Positions 1 to 6,798 of a DNA stretch of 31,917 nt are shown piece after piece (within the stretch, counting starts at the first letter, position 1; each line of letters opens with the position of its first letter). A program made the translations under genes and the position numbers. Below the pieces are notes generated by a model that searched no databases, was not told the origin of the DNA, and was given only the letters and a program-made list of their open reading frames with translations. Source of the DNA: Patescibacteria group bacterium (GTDB lineage: Bacteria > Patescibacteriota > Gracilibacteria > UM-FILTER-43-11); assembly GCA_029260955.1 (NCBI GenBank), contig JAJDCF010000082.1, forward strand, positions 1 to 31,917, read 5' to 3'.

Positions 1-552
1 GAGGGGGATGAAGTAGAATCCTCTTTAGATGACCTCAAGAATCTATATACCCAGCTATTTCGGGCATACGCGGATAAATATCAGCATTTGATGCCACCCG
101 GTATTAGTCTTAAGGACATGCCCCGCCATCCTATTTGTGACAATACTACTGGTCAAGGTTTCTATATGCGGGAAGTCCCTAGCTTAGAATATGTTGAGTA
201 CCTGATAAACAAGTACAAAATTGACTTGAAACTTAAACTTTCAGTACACACTGATAATCCGAAAGCCAGGGCTATAAAAGAAGACCCAAAAGAAAGAGAA
301 AAGGCTATTAAGTTAGGGCGCAAATGGATAGAAGAAAATGGCTTGCTAGAATACATTGTACAGCAAATACAAGACAGGCTCACTAGAGGTGTTATTGATG
401 CGAAAATATTAAATGAAATAGTGGGCTATAGTGAATCTAATAGCATGGATGAAAATACTGAAGCCATTCTAGACTACATAGCCTACCAAATGGTGAAGGG
501 GTTTGGAAGTAACTACTTTGTGTTTGAGAGGCCAATGAAAGAGGCTGCTTGA
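1..552 (+). CDS. Hypothetical protein, 5' end outside window
   Basis: The frame is open from the first base of the window to a TGA at 550-552, giving at least 183 residues. A TTG at 88 and an ATG at 91 are possible internal starts, but the codons before them read as ordinary coding sequence (rich in Asp, Glu, Leu and Tyr), so the gene most likely starts upstream of the window. The protein is soluble, highly charged and probably helical, with a Lys/Glu-rich middle and no signal peptide, membrane segment or motif I recognise. Its stop codon overlaps the -35 box of the next gene's promoter, so the two genes need not be cotranscribed. Function unknown. Confidence 0.7.
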   Translation, partial: EGDEVESSLDDLKNLYTQLFRAYADKYQHLMPPGISLKDMPRHPICDNTTGQGFYMREVPSLEYVEYLINKYKIDLKLKLSVHTDNPKARAIKEDPKEREKAIKLGRKWIEENGLLEYIVQQIQDRLTRGVIDAKILNEIVGYSESNSMDENTEAILDYIAYQMVKGFGSNYFVFERPMKEAA

Positions 553-577
553 CTCAGGTAAAAAAATTGTATAAAAT
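549..577 (+). promoter_or_regulatory. Sigma-70-type promoter for the gene at 627
   Basis: TTGACT at 549-554 and TAAAAT at 572-577 are separated by 17 nt. The -35 box overlaps the stop codon of the preceding gene. Predicted transcription start is near 584, about 43 nt before the ATG at 627. Confidence 0.6.
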
Positions 578-626
578 GAAAGTGGTTACATGGCAACCTA
601 TAATTTAAAGAGCTTTAAACCATATT

Positions 627-1166
627 ATGCCTCCAAAAAAAGCACCAGAGGGAATTAGCGATGTTCCAGATAATGGAGCTGGTGACGTAGAGAGTAATAC
701 TATGTCATTAAAAGGTAGGCTGGCTGCAACCCTTTATAACTTCGCGAACGGTGATCCACGCATGAAGTCAATAATTAAGAACATGACTTATATGAGTGGG
801 AGGAGGCCCGATGATGACGAGTTAACATTTGCAATAGCAGGTTTAAAAGCTCTGGAAACATGGAGAGGATTGATGGACAGAGTTTTAAATAGCATAGGTG
901 AAAAGAATGAGGCCCCTGCAGATGAAACCGCTCCAGAAGCTGAAATTGTTTTAGAAACCGATGTCGTGCCTGCAAACGAAGGGCAAGGCATAGACGCCGA
1001 TAGTTCTCAGGTTATTGCAATACCAAAGCCAAGGAGTGCCATCGTCAGGTCACAACCAGGTGTTCGAAGGGCAAGTAGGACTAGGCCACAATCAGGTGTT
1101 CAAGAGGTGCCAGTATTGGGGATTGGGAATATGCCATCGGAGCCACCACATGAATTAACAGGCTAA
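627..1166 (+). CDS. Hypothetical protein with disordered C-terminal half
   Basis: A 179-residue protein of unknown function. Residues about 25-95 look folded and helical. From about residue 95 it is acidic and rich in Ala, Pro and Glu, and then becomes a basic Arg/Pro/Ser/Gly tail containing two related segments (SQPGVRR and PQSGVQE). This suggests a small N-terminal domain with a flexible tail. No signal peptide or membrane segment is visible. It has its own promoter just upstream and no clear Shine-Dalgarno site. Its TAA stop at 1164-1166 directly abuts the stop codon of the convergent regulator gene at 1167, leaving no intergenic base. Confidence 0.65.
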   Translation: MPPKKAPEGISDVPDNGAGDVESNTMSLKGRLAATLYNFANGDPRMKSIIKNMTYMSGRRPDDDELTFAIAGLKALETWRGLMDRVLNSIGEKNEAPADETAPEAEIVLETDVVPANEGQGIDADSSQVIAIPKPRSAIVRSQPGVRRASRTRPQSGVQEVPVLGIGNMPSEPPHELTG

Positions 1167-1928
1167 TCATTCAGCGATCTTCCAACAGAGGTTAAAAATA
1201 GCCCTCATTGTATTTGCAATGCTGGAGCTTTCGATTATGACTCCAAACATCTCATTATGCTTATAAGAAAAGAAAGCCACTTTTTTCCCGTAAATGTTCA
1301 TCTCAATCTCAATGGGAAACTTTCCCTTGGGCAGAAAACGAGTCTCCCTCAAAAATTCCTTATCCTTTGACCTGAAATCTTCATTGTCCTTATTTTCAGG
1401 TGTTAGCGCGTAGGCAAATATACCCTTGTCCGTGCGTCTGGGTACATAGTTATTCCACAGGTAGTCCTGGATCTCAATATCCATATCCTCAACGTTCTCG
1501 AAAGCATAAATACTATCGCCCTCAATAAGTGTGTCTTCGTAAACACGCTTAACTCCTTCAATTCCCTCATAATATCGTACCTTTGGTGTATAAAGTTCCT
1601 CCCGTTGGAGATTATTAATTTCTGATATTGATTCCAAAAAAAGTTCCGACACAAAACTCAGCTTAGCTTTTCTACTGGTAAGGAGGGCATCAATGTTCTT
1701 GTCAGGATCCTCTGCGAAGAAACAAATAACCCCATGCTTCATGGTTTTGACTACAAGACTCATTTTAGCGAGCCTTAATAGCGATTTATAAACTGTGGTT
1801 CGATTCATTTTGAGTCGCTGAGCGATTACACTAGCCGGATGCGCGCCAGATGACTTGATCAATTGAAGGTAAATACTAGCCTCAGGGTCAGTCAGACCAA
1901 GTTCCAGTAAAACTTGTTTAATTTTCAT
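1167..1928 (-). CDS. TrmB-family transcriptional regulator
   Basis: A 253-residue DNA-binding protein. The N-terminal third is a winged helix-turn-helix of the TrmB type: an initial LGLTDPEASIYLQLI segment (residues about 11-25), then a recognition-helix region MNRTTVYKSLLRLAKMSLV around residues 41-59. After a helical linker (about 85-110) the C-terminal region begins with YYEGIEGVKRVYEDTL, the type of segment that follows the HTH in many TrmB-like proteins. Known members sense sugars or other small molecules and repress or activate transport and metabolic genes; the effector here cannot be read from sequence. A palindrome about 22 bp upstream of the start suggests autoregulation. The gene is divergent from the leader and kinase-like gene at 2019-2905, a plausible target. 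Confidence 0.85.
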   Translation of the reverse strand: MKIKQVLLELGLTDPEASIYLQLIKSSGAHPASVIAQRLKMNRTTVYKSLLRLAKMSLVVKTMKHGVICFFAEDPDKNIDALLTSRKAKLSFVSELFLESISEINNLQREELYTPKVRYYEGIEGVKRVYEDTLIEGDSIYAFENVEDMDIEIQDYLWNNYVPRRTDKGIFAYALTPENKDNEDFRSKDKEFLRETRFLPKGKFPIEIEMNIYGKKVAFFSYKHNEMFGVIIESSSIANTMRAIFNLCWKIAE

Positions 1929-1949
1929 AATTATTGTTTAACTTTCTGT

Positions 1950-1967
1950 TGTGAATGTATGTTCACA
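1950..1967. promoter_or_regulatory. Palindrome, candidate operator of the TrmB-like regulator
   Basis: TGTGAA and TTCACA form a perfect 6-bp inverted repeat around a 6-nt spacer, 22 bp upstream of the regulator's ATG and about 50 bp upstream of the divergent promoter at 2019. Its position suits an autoregulatory site. Binding is inferred from symmetry and location only. Confidence 0.4.
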
Positions 1968-2018
1968 CAACGATTTTAGCTTATATGCTAGAAGAAATCA
2001 AGCAATTGTTACATGTGT

Positions 2019-2047
2019 TTGACAATGGCTTGAATCTGCCTTATTAT
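2019..2047 (+). promoter_or_regulatory. Near-consensus sigma-70 promoter
   Basis: TTGACA at 2019-2024 and TATTAT at 2042-2047, spacer 17 nt; one of the best promoter matches in the window. Predicted start is near 2054, giving a leader of about 110 nt that ends in the terminator at 2139-2164. Confidence 0.7.
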
Positions 2048-2053
2048 GTTTAC

Positions 2054-2165
2054 GTCAACAGAGCAGAGAACATAACTGATCATTCACCTCAAAGAATGTT
2101 GATAACAGTCAAGCGGGAGGGCAACTTTATTAGGATGGGGAGGTGGCCTAGCCACCTCCTTTTTC
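2054..2165 (+). ncRNA. Candidate regulatory leader (attenuator/riboswitch-like) or small RNA
   Basis: The transcript predicted from the promoter at 2019-2047 runs about 110 nt into a strong intrinsic terminator, only 24 nt before the ATG of the kinase-like gene at 2189. GUCAAC at 2054-2059 can pair with GUUGAU at 2098-2103 (five Watson-Crick pairs plus one G-U). Inside that helix, CACCUC at 2085-2090 is complementary to GAGGUG at 2140-2145, the left arm of the terminator, so a mutually exclusive antiterminator can form. A conditional terminator controlling the downstream gene, or a free-standing small RNA, both fit. I do not recognise a known riboswitch class. The structure is hand-predicted. 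Confidence 0.5.
2139..2164 (+). terminator. Intrinsic terminator
   Basis: GGAGGTGGC (2139-2147), loop CTA, GCCACCTCC (2151-2159), then five T (2160-2164): a perfect 9-bp GC-rich stem with a T tract. Confidence 0.85.
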
Positions 2166-2188
2166 CTAACTAATCAGCTAACATTTGT

Positions 2189-2905
2189 ATGGCAAATATT
2201 CCGGACATCATACTTTTGCAGGCCACTAGGCGGAACCTAGAGCGGGCCAAGACCTTTCAGGACGAGATGGTGGGGTATTTTTTTGAGCACACGATGTACG
2301 ATGTAAAAGATGCTATGAGCTCTATTTTGGCTGTATGTGACATAGAGGGTATGAAGCGCCTACCCGAAGTCAAAAAGTATATTCAGCGCGTTAACAATCT
2401 CATCGAAGACGTTAGTCTATATAATGACAGAACTGCATATAACGTATATCACATTCTTCTGAATGTTATGAAGATTCTGGAAAGAGCTCACAAGGATCAG
2501 TTGAGTATTACCTACAGAATAGCTTCCGTTAAGGCTCAGGCGCGTGGAGGACAGGCCCATTTGGAGCAGGCACTGCTTTATATGATAATAGAGGCTATAC
2601 AGTCTATGGAACCCGGAAGAGAGCTTAATTTAGAGATTGATCTATCTCAAAAAGAGAGAGATGCGCTTATTACACTAAAGATTCCAGATCATAGCTATGC
2701 AGAAGTTGTACGCAAAGAAATCCTGACTGTTGCCAATCAGGGGCAGTTAAAAACACAAATCTTTGTTAAGAATTCCGGATCTGAGGTTTCCATAAGATTA
2801 CCTCTCTATTTTGGGGCAAAGGCTGATCTTGACGCACTTAGCGATAGATCACTTTCATTGCGATTGGACGATTTGAAGGAAGTTACACCGAAAGTGAGTG
2901 TCTAG
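2189..2905 (+). CDS. Histidine-kinase-like protein, probably catalytically degenerate
   Basis: A 238-residue soluble protein with the layout of a kinase core: a two-helix dimerisation-like region (residues about 25-80), then a region resembling a degenerate GHKL ATPase fold (about 95-220). The segment YDVKDAMSSIL at residues 37-47 looks like the H-box of kinases of the HDxKNPLSSI type, but the acceptor His position is Tyr37. In the second region LEQALLYMIIEAIQSM (about 124-139) resembles an N-box helix, yet no clear ATP-binding Asn or G-box glycine motifs follow. I infer a pseudokinase or phosphotransfer/scaffold protein; the fold itself is a moderate-confidence call. No response regulator gene is adjacent. 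The ATG lies 24 nt after a terminator, so expression probably depends on readthrough. There is no Shine-Dalgarno site. Confidence 0.5.
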   Translation: MANIPDIILLQATRRNLERAKTFQDEMVGYFFEHTMYDVKDAMSSILAVCDIEGMKRLPEVKKYIQRVNNLIEDVSLYNDRTAYNVYHILLNVMKILERAHKDQLSITYRIASVKAQARGGQAHLEQALLYMIIEAIQSMEPGRELNLEIDLSQKERDALITLKIPDHSYAEVVRKEILTVANQGQLKTQIFVKNSGSEVSIRLPLYFGAKADLDALSDRSLSLRLDDLKEVTPKVSV

Positions 2906-2943
2906 TATATTTAGAGCACATTAGGTTATGTTATTCAATCTGC

Positions 2944-3021
2944 TTCGCTCTATCTATAATCTGGCAATCTAGGGGTGTATGCTATTCGCCCTATTTATAA
3001 TCTGAGATCAAGGGGTGTATG
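2944..3021. repeat. Imperfect tandem repeat, two units, abutting tRNA-Leu
   Basis: Units at 2944-2981 (38 nt) and 2985-3021 (37 nt) share TTCGC, CTAT-TATAATCTG and AGGGGTGTATG blocks. The second unit ends inside the encoded CCA of tRNA-Leu, so on the tRNA strand the repeats lie directly 3' of the gene. No coding potential is seen. They may be a vestige of duplication or recombination at the tRNA 3' end. Confidence 0.6.
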
Positions 3022-3109
3022 GTGCTCAGGAGAGGACTTGAACCTCCACGGCCGATAAATGGCCACCAGCCCCTCAAGCTGGCGTGTCTACCAATTTCAC
3101 CACCTGAGC
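3020..3109 (-). tRNA. tRNA-Leu (anticodon GAG)
   Basis: The minus strand folds into a class II tRNA. The acceptor GCTCAGG pairs with CCTGAGC, followed by discriminator A and an encoded CCA (3020-3022). The anticodon stem CCAGC/GCTGG carries the loop TTGAGGG, so the anticodon is GAG and decodes Leu CUU/CUC. A long variable arm and the T loop GGTTCAAGTCC are present. Confidence 0.95.
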
Positions 3110-3161
3110 ACATACGTATATTGCGAGAGAAGCATACGTTAACTATAGCTTTTTTTCAAAT

Positions 3162-3866
3162 CTAATTAAAAGTCTTAATAAGGCGTATCACCTCCTCGGA
3201 TGGAATAGCAAAGCTAATTCGTCCATTGGTTGTATCTAGAGCCGTATTGATGCCAACCACCTCGCCATTCAGGTTTATCAGTGGTCCACCACTATCGCCA
3301 AGGCCTATGGCAGCATCGGTCTCGATAATTCCAAACAGCTCCTCTACATCCATCTGATTGCCCGCCTGGATAGAGCGGCCTTTTGAGCTAATCACTCCCC
3401 TTGAAACACTATCCGCGCCCATAGCAACGACTTGCTGGCCTGCCTTAAGCAGATCAGAATCACCAAGTTTAACGATAGGCAAACCTGTGGTGTTTAACAA
3501 TCTCAAAACGGCCAGGTCAGTAATTGCGTGCATTTCGATTTCAGCTATTTCAAAACGCTGTCCATCGGCTAGTACTACCGAATAATCAGCCTCCGGATCA
3601 TCCACAACATGTCGATTGGTCACTACAAGACCATCTTCAGAAACAATAAAGCCACTACCCATGCTACTACCACCATTAGCAGGGGAGTTCGAGGCAAAAA
3701 TACTCACTACGGCGGGACTAACTGCATTTATTACAGCAACGATGCTATCTTCTTCAACATAAACCACCTCTGGCTCACTAGGCCAAAGCACGCCAACAAC
3801 AAAACCGATCACTAATGCAACTAATATAAAAGAAACTGCCTGATTGGAGCTATTTCGCTTTTTCAT
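3162..3866 (-). CDS. Membrane-anchored HtrA/DegP-like serine protease without PDZ domain
   Basis: A 234-residue S1C-type trypsin-fold protease. Residues about 11-28 form one membrane anchor, placing the protease domain (about 40-234) outside the membrane. The triad is readable: His86 in TNRHVV, Asp117 in ITDLAVLR and Ser192 in GDSGGPL. HtrA proteins normally have GNSGGPL; this one has Asp before the Ser, as in classical trypsins. There is no PDZ domain: the protein ends right after the last strands, whereas DegP/DegS carry one or two. It probably degrades or processes misfolded envelope proteins. The start codon overlaps the ligA stop by 4 bp (ATGA), so the genes are cotranscribed and translationally coupled. 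Confidence 0.9.
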   Translation of the reverse strand: MKKRNSSNQAVSFILVALVIGFVVGVLWPSEPEVVYVEEDSIVAVINAVSPAVVSIFASNSPANGGSSMGSGFIVSEDGLVVTNRHVVDDPEADYSVVLADGQRFEIAEIEMHAITDLAVLRLLNTTGLPIVKLGDSDLLKAGQQVVAMGADSVSRGVISSKGRSIQAGNQMDVEELFGIIETDAAIGLGDSGGPLINLNGEVVGINTALDTTNGRISFAIPSEEVIRLIKTFN

Positions 3867-5980
3867 GAAAGCATACTTAGGAATTTGGCCTCATCAATAA
3901 TCTTAACACCCAGCTTTTCAGCTGTTTCATATTTGCTACCAGCTTCTGAGCCAGCCAAAACGTAATCGGTCTTTTTGCTGACAGAGCTTGAAGCTTTGCC
4001 ACCATTCTGCTTGATCATATCCTTAGCCTGGTCGCGGCTAAGCGTCGGCAGAGTGCCCGTGATAACAAAGGTCAAGCCATCAAACTTCGTACTCTTATTA
4101 CTCACCGGCACCAGTAACTTGATTCCCGCTCGGTCGAATTTATTCAAATAAGCTTCACGTTTCTCATCCTGAATCCAATCGTAGATAGACTGAGCTACCT
4201 TTTCACCGACTCCCTCAACTCCATTAAGTTCTTCGACGCTAACTTTACTAAGTTTTGCCAGTAGCTCAGGAATATCTGCCACATCAACCTTTTCCTCAAC
4301 AACTTCTTCTGCAAACAGGCTCATTTGATTCTTCTTCTGTGCCTTTTTCAGAGTAATGGGCTTTGCCTCCAAATTAAGGTGCTTGGCCAATATATCAGCA
4401 GTTTCCTGACCGACATGACGAATCCCCATGGCAAAAATAAAACGTGAAAGACTGATTACTTTTGATCTTTCCAGTGCATCCAGAAGATTTTCAGTTTTTT
4501 TGTCCTTAAAGAGATCAAGAGGCATCAGGTCACTGGCCTGCAAATAGAACAGATCGGCCGCATCCTCGATTAACTTGCTTTCGATGAGCTGCTGAATCAC
4601 TTTCTCGCCCAGTCCATCAATGTCAAAAGCCTTGCGTGACACAAAATGCTCAAGTTGTTGCTGATGAACGGCGTAGCAACCTGAATTCATACAGCGACTG
4701 ACCACCTCGCCTTCTGGCCTATCGATTTCTCCACCACAAACAGGGCAGGAATCAGGCATTATGAATTTGTTTTCTTTGCCATTTCGCAGGTCTTTAATTA
4801 CTTCGACGACTTCGGGAATGATGTCTCCAGCCTTCTGAATTACCACGGTATCACCGATGCGCACATCTTTTCGCTCAATTTCATCCTCGTTGTGCAGGGT
4901 AGCCCGACTAACGGTGGAACCGGCTACCAAAGTTGGCTCCAAAATAGCCACAGGCGTGAGTGCCCCCGTTCGTCCGACCTGAATTTCGATATCAAGAATC
5001 CTGGATGTGGACTGTTCTGCCGGGAATTTATAGGCAATTGCCCACCTTGGCGCCTTGGCGGTGGAGCCCAGTAAATTCTGATGTCGGGCATTGTTAACTT
5101 TGATGACTAATCCATCGATGTGATAGGGGAGTGAGCCTCTCCTTTTTTCAGCATCAGACATTGCGTTTTCAATGGATTTAAGCGACGTATGATGAACAAA
5201 ATTTGTGTTCACACAAAGCCCAAAACTCTGTATAAGTTCAAGAGTCTCCTTTTGAGATTTGGGCTGGTCAATGACTGAATCCTTAGCAAAATGAATGCTG
5301 TAAAAGAACATATCCAGCTTCCTATCGGCAGAAACTTTTGGATCTAGCTGCCTAACTGTTCCAGCAGCAGCATTTCGTGGATTAGCAAAATCCGACCCTT
5401 CAGTTTTGTTGAGCTCATTAAAATTCTTGATGCTCATATAAACTTCACCACTCACCTCAATGATTGGATAATCCTCAAGCTTGGCACCACCAACCTCCCT
5501 AAGTTCCAATGGAACACTGGGAATTGTACGCACACTGTGAGTTACATCTTCTCCATGAACTCCATCACCACGGGTTATGGCCCTATGCAGTTTGCCTTTC
5601 TCGTAAATTAGCGACAGATTCAGCCCATCGATCTTATACTCAGTTATATAATCCAGCTTCTCACCGGGAATAATCTTCATATTACGTTCCTCCCAGGCTT
5701 CCAGTTCCTCATCCGAAAAGCAGTCCATTAAAGATTGCTTGGCGCGTAGGTGCTTGATTTTGGCAAACTTACCCGAAAGCACACTGCCGACCCGCTGAGT
5801 GGGGGAGTCAGGCGTCACAAACTCCGGAAACTCGTCCTCCAGTTCATGAAGTTCCTTCTTTATTTTGTCGCGCGCTGCTTCTGAAACATTGTTCTTGTTT
5901 AGCACAAAATACTCGTAGTTCCACTTTTTAAGCCACTTTTTTAGTGCTTCAATCCGCTGTTTTGCTTCTTTTTTATCCAT
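3863..5980 (-). CDS. ligA: NAD-dependent DNA ligase
   Basis: A 705-residue LigA that seals nicks in replication and repair. Domains in order: Ia (1-60), adenylation domain with the AMP-accepting Lys116 in EYKIDG, OB fold, zinc finger with four Cys (CPVC, then RC and GC), helix-hairpin-helix region, and C-terminal BRCT domain (about 630-705). An extra charged insertion of about 25 residues (QKKNQMSLFAEEVVEEK) lies before the last HhH segment. The Ia motif that binds the NMN half of NAD is altered: the usual YH is YF and the usual D-A-E-Y-D is E-A-A-R-D. I recall divergence here in ligases of Patescibacteria; this is memory, not a check. It is the first gene of a two-gene operon with the protease. 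Confidence 0.97.
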   Translation of the reverse strand: MDKKEAKQRIEALKKWLKKWNYEYFVLNKNNVSEAARDKIKKELHELEDEFPEFVTPDSPTQRVGSVLSGKFAKIKHLRAKQSLMDCFSDEELEAWEERNMKIIPGEKLDYITEYKIDGLNLSLIYEKGKLHRAITRGDGVHGEDVTHSVRTIPSVPLELREVGGAKLEDYPIIEVSGEVYMSIKNFNELNKTEGSDFANPRNAAAGTVRQLDPKVSADRKLDMFFYSIHFAKDSVIDQPKSQKETLELIQSFGLCVNTNFVHHTSLKSIENAMSDAEKRRGSLPYHIDGLVIKVNNARHQNLLGSTAKAPRWAIAYKFPAEQSTSRILDIEIQVGRTGALTPVAILEPTLVAGSTVSRATLHNEDEIERKDVRIGDTVVIQKAGDIIPEVVEVIKDLRNGKENKFIMPDSCPVCGGEIDRPEGEVVSRCMNSGCYAVHQQQLEHFVSRKAFDIDGLGEKVIQQLIESKLIEDAADLFYLQASDLMPLDLFKDKKTENLLDALERSKVISLSRFIFAMGIRHVGQETADILAKHLNLEAKPITLKKAQKKNQMSLFAEEVVEEKVDVADIPELLAKLSKVSVEELNGVEGVGEKVAQSIYDWIQDEKREAYLNKFDRAGIKLLVPVSNKSTKFDGLTFVITGTLPTLSRDQAKDMIKQNGGKASSSVSKKTDYVLAGSEAGSKYETAEKLGVKIIDEAKFLSMLS

Positions 5981-6108
5981 TTTCTATCCCATTTTAAACA
6001 AAACCACTCTTCAATAAAAGGTGCATTCGAATAAAACCTGAAATCACGGTATTATTAGGGCGAAAGTTTGTATAAAGCATAGTTACCTGAAAATATAAAT
6101 TCACCAGT

Positions 6109-6732
6109 ATGGGAAATAAACCAAATGACTATGTAGTTCTGGCACATGGCTTAGGAAGGAGTGCAAGATCAATGGAAAAGCCAGCAAGAGCGTTATCAGA
6201 AATGGGTTATGACACTATCAATCTTGATTATCCATCGCGAAGCGACACAATACAGAATCTTTCGGAAAAATACATAGGGGAAGCGATAGAAAGAATGTGT
6301 ACCGACCTGAGAAGGAAAATACATTTTTTAACACACTCAATGGGTGGAATGATGGTTCGATATTATTTATCTCAAAATATTGTCCCAAATTTGGGAAGAG
6401 TAGTCATGTTGGCACCACCAAGCAAAGGCTCAAAGTATGCAGATCGCTACAGCAAATATAGAATATCTCCGTTTATTTTTGGTCGTGCACTAAGGCAAAT
6501 GACAAGTGAAACAGAAAGCATGCCAAACACATTGCCAGAGCCAGATTACGAAATTGGGATAATAGCAGGGCTACATGACGGAAAAGTCACTATTCAGCAA
6601 ACAAGATTAAATAGCATGACAGACTTTCTAATTGTGCCAGAAACTCACACTTTCATTATGAATTCAGAAGAGGTAATAGATGCTGCAGATAATTTCTTCA
6701 CAGTAGCTAAATTCAAGGCGTCAGATAAATAG
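6109..6732 (+). CDS. Alpha/beta hydrolase, lipase/acyl-esterase-like
   Basis: A 207-residue cytosolic hydrolase with a compact alpha/beta fold. The oxyanion-loop motif HGLGRS is at residues 13-18, the nucleophile elbow THSMGG places Ser77, and His180 in PETHTF is the catalytic base. Asp157 in LHDGKVTI is the best candidate for the acid, since in related short lipases a DG(T/K)V segment holds it. The pattern resembles bacterial EstA/lipase-class proteins lacking a lid domain; the substrate is unknown. There is no signal peptide. It stands alone between the divergent ligA and the pilT promoter. A TATAAA box at 6071-6076 lacks a convincing -35 partner, so its promoter is unclear. The ATG at 6109 is the first start in frame. 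Confidence 0.85.
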   Translation: MGNKPNDYVVLAHGLGRSARSMEKPARALSEMGYDTINLDYPSRSDTIQNLSEKYIGEAIERMCTDLRRKIHFLTHSMGGMMVRYYLSQNIVPNLGRVVMLAPPSKGSKYADRYSKYRISPFIFGRALRQMTSETESMPNTLPEPDYEIGIIAGLHDGKVTIQQTRLNSMTDFLIVPETHTFIMNSEEVIDAADNFFTVAKFKASDK

Positions 6733-6741
6733 CTCCTTCTA

Positions 6742-6770
6742 TTGCAAAATAAGCCAAAAACTGCTATAAT
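6742..6770 (+). promoter_or_regulatory. Promoter of pilT
   Basis: TTGCAA at 6742-6747 and a perfect TATAAT at 6765-6770, spacer 17 nt. Predicted start is near 6777, a 22-nt leader before the ATG at 6799. Confidence 0.75.
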
Positions 6771-6798
6771 TATAGGAAAATAAATAAAAAACGAGACG

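Noticed and set aside
1955..2173. Plus-strand ORF of about 62-72 codons before the kinase-like gene
   Set aside because: A near-consensus promoter and an intrinsic terminator both lie inside it, so the mRNA would not contain the whole frame. It is better explained as leader RNA.
2955..2960. TATAAT on the plus strand near tRNA-Leu as a promoter
   Set aside because: There is no -35 at the right distance, and it would transcribe antisense to the tRNA with no gene behind it.
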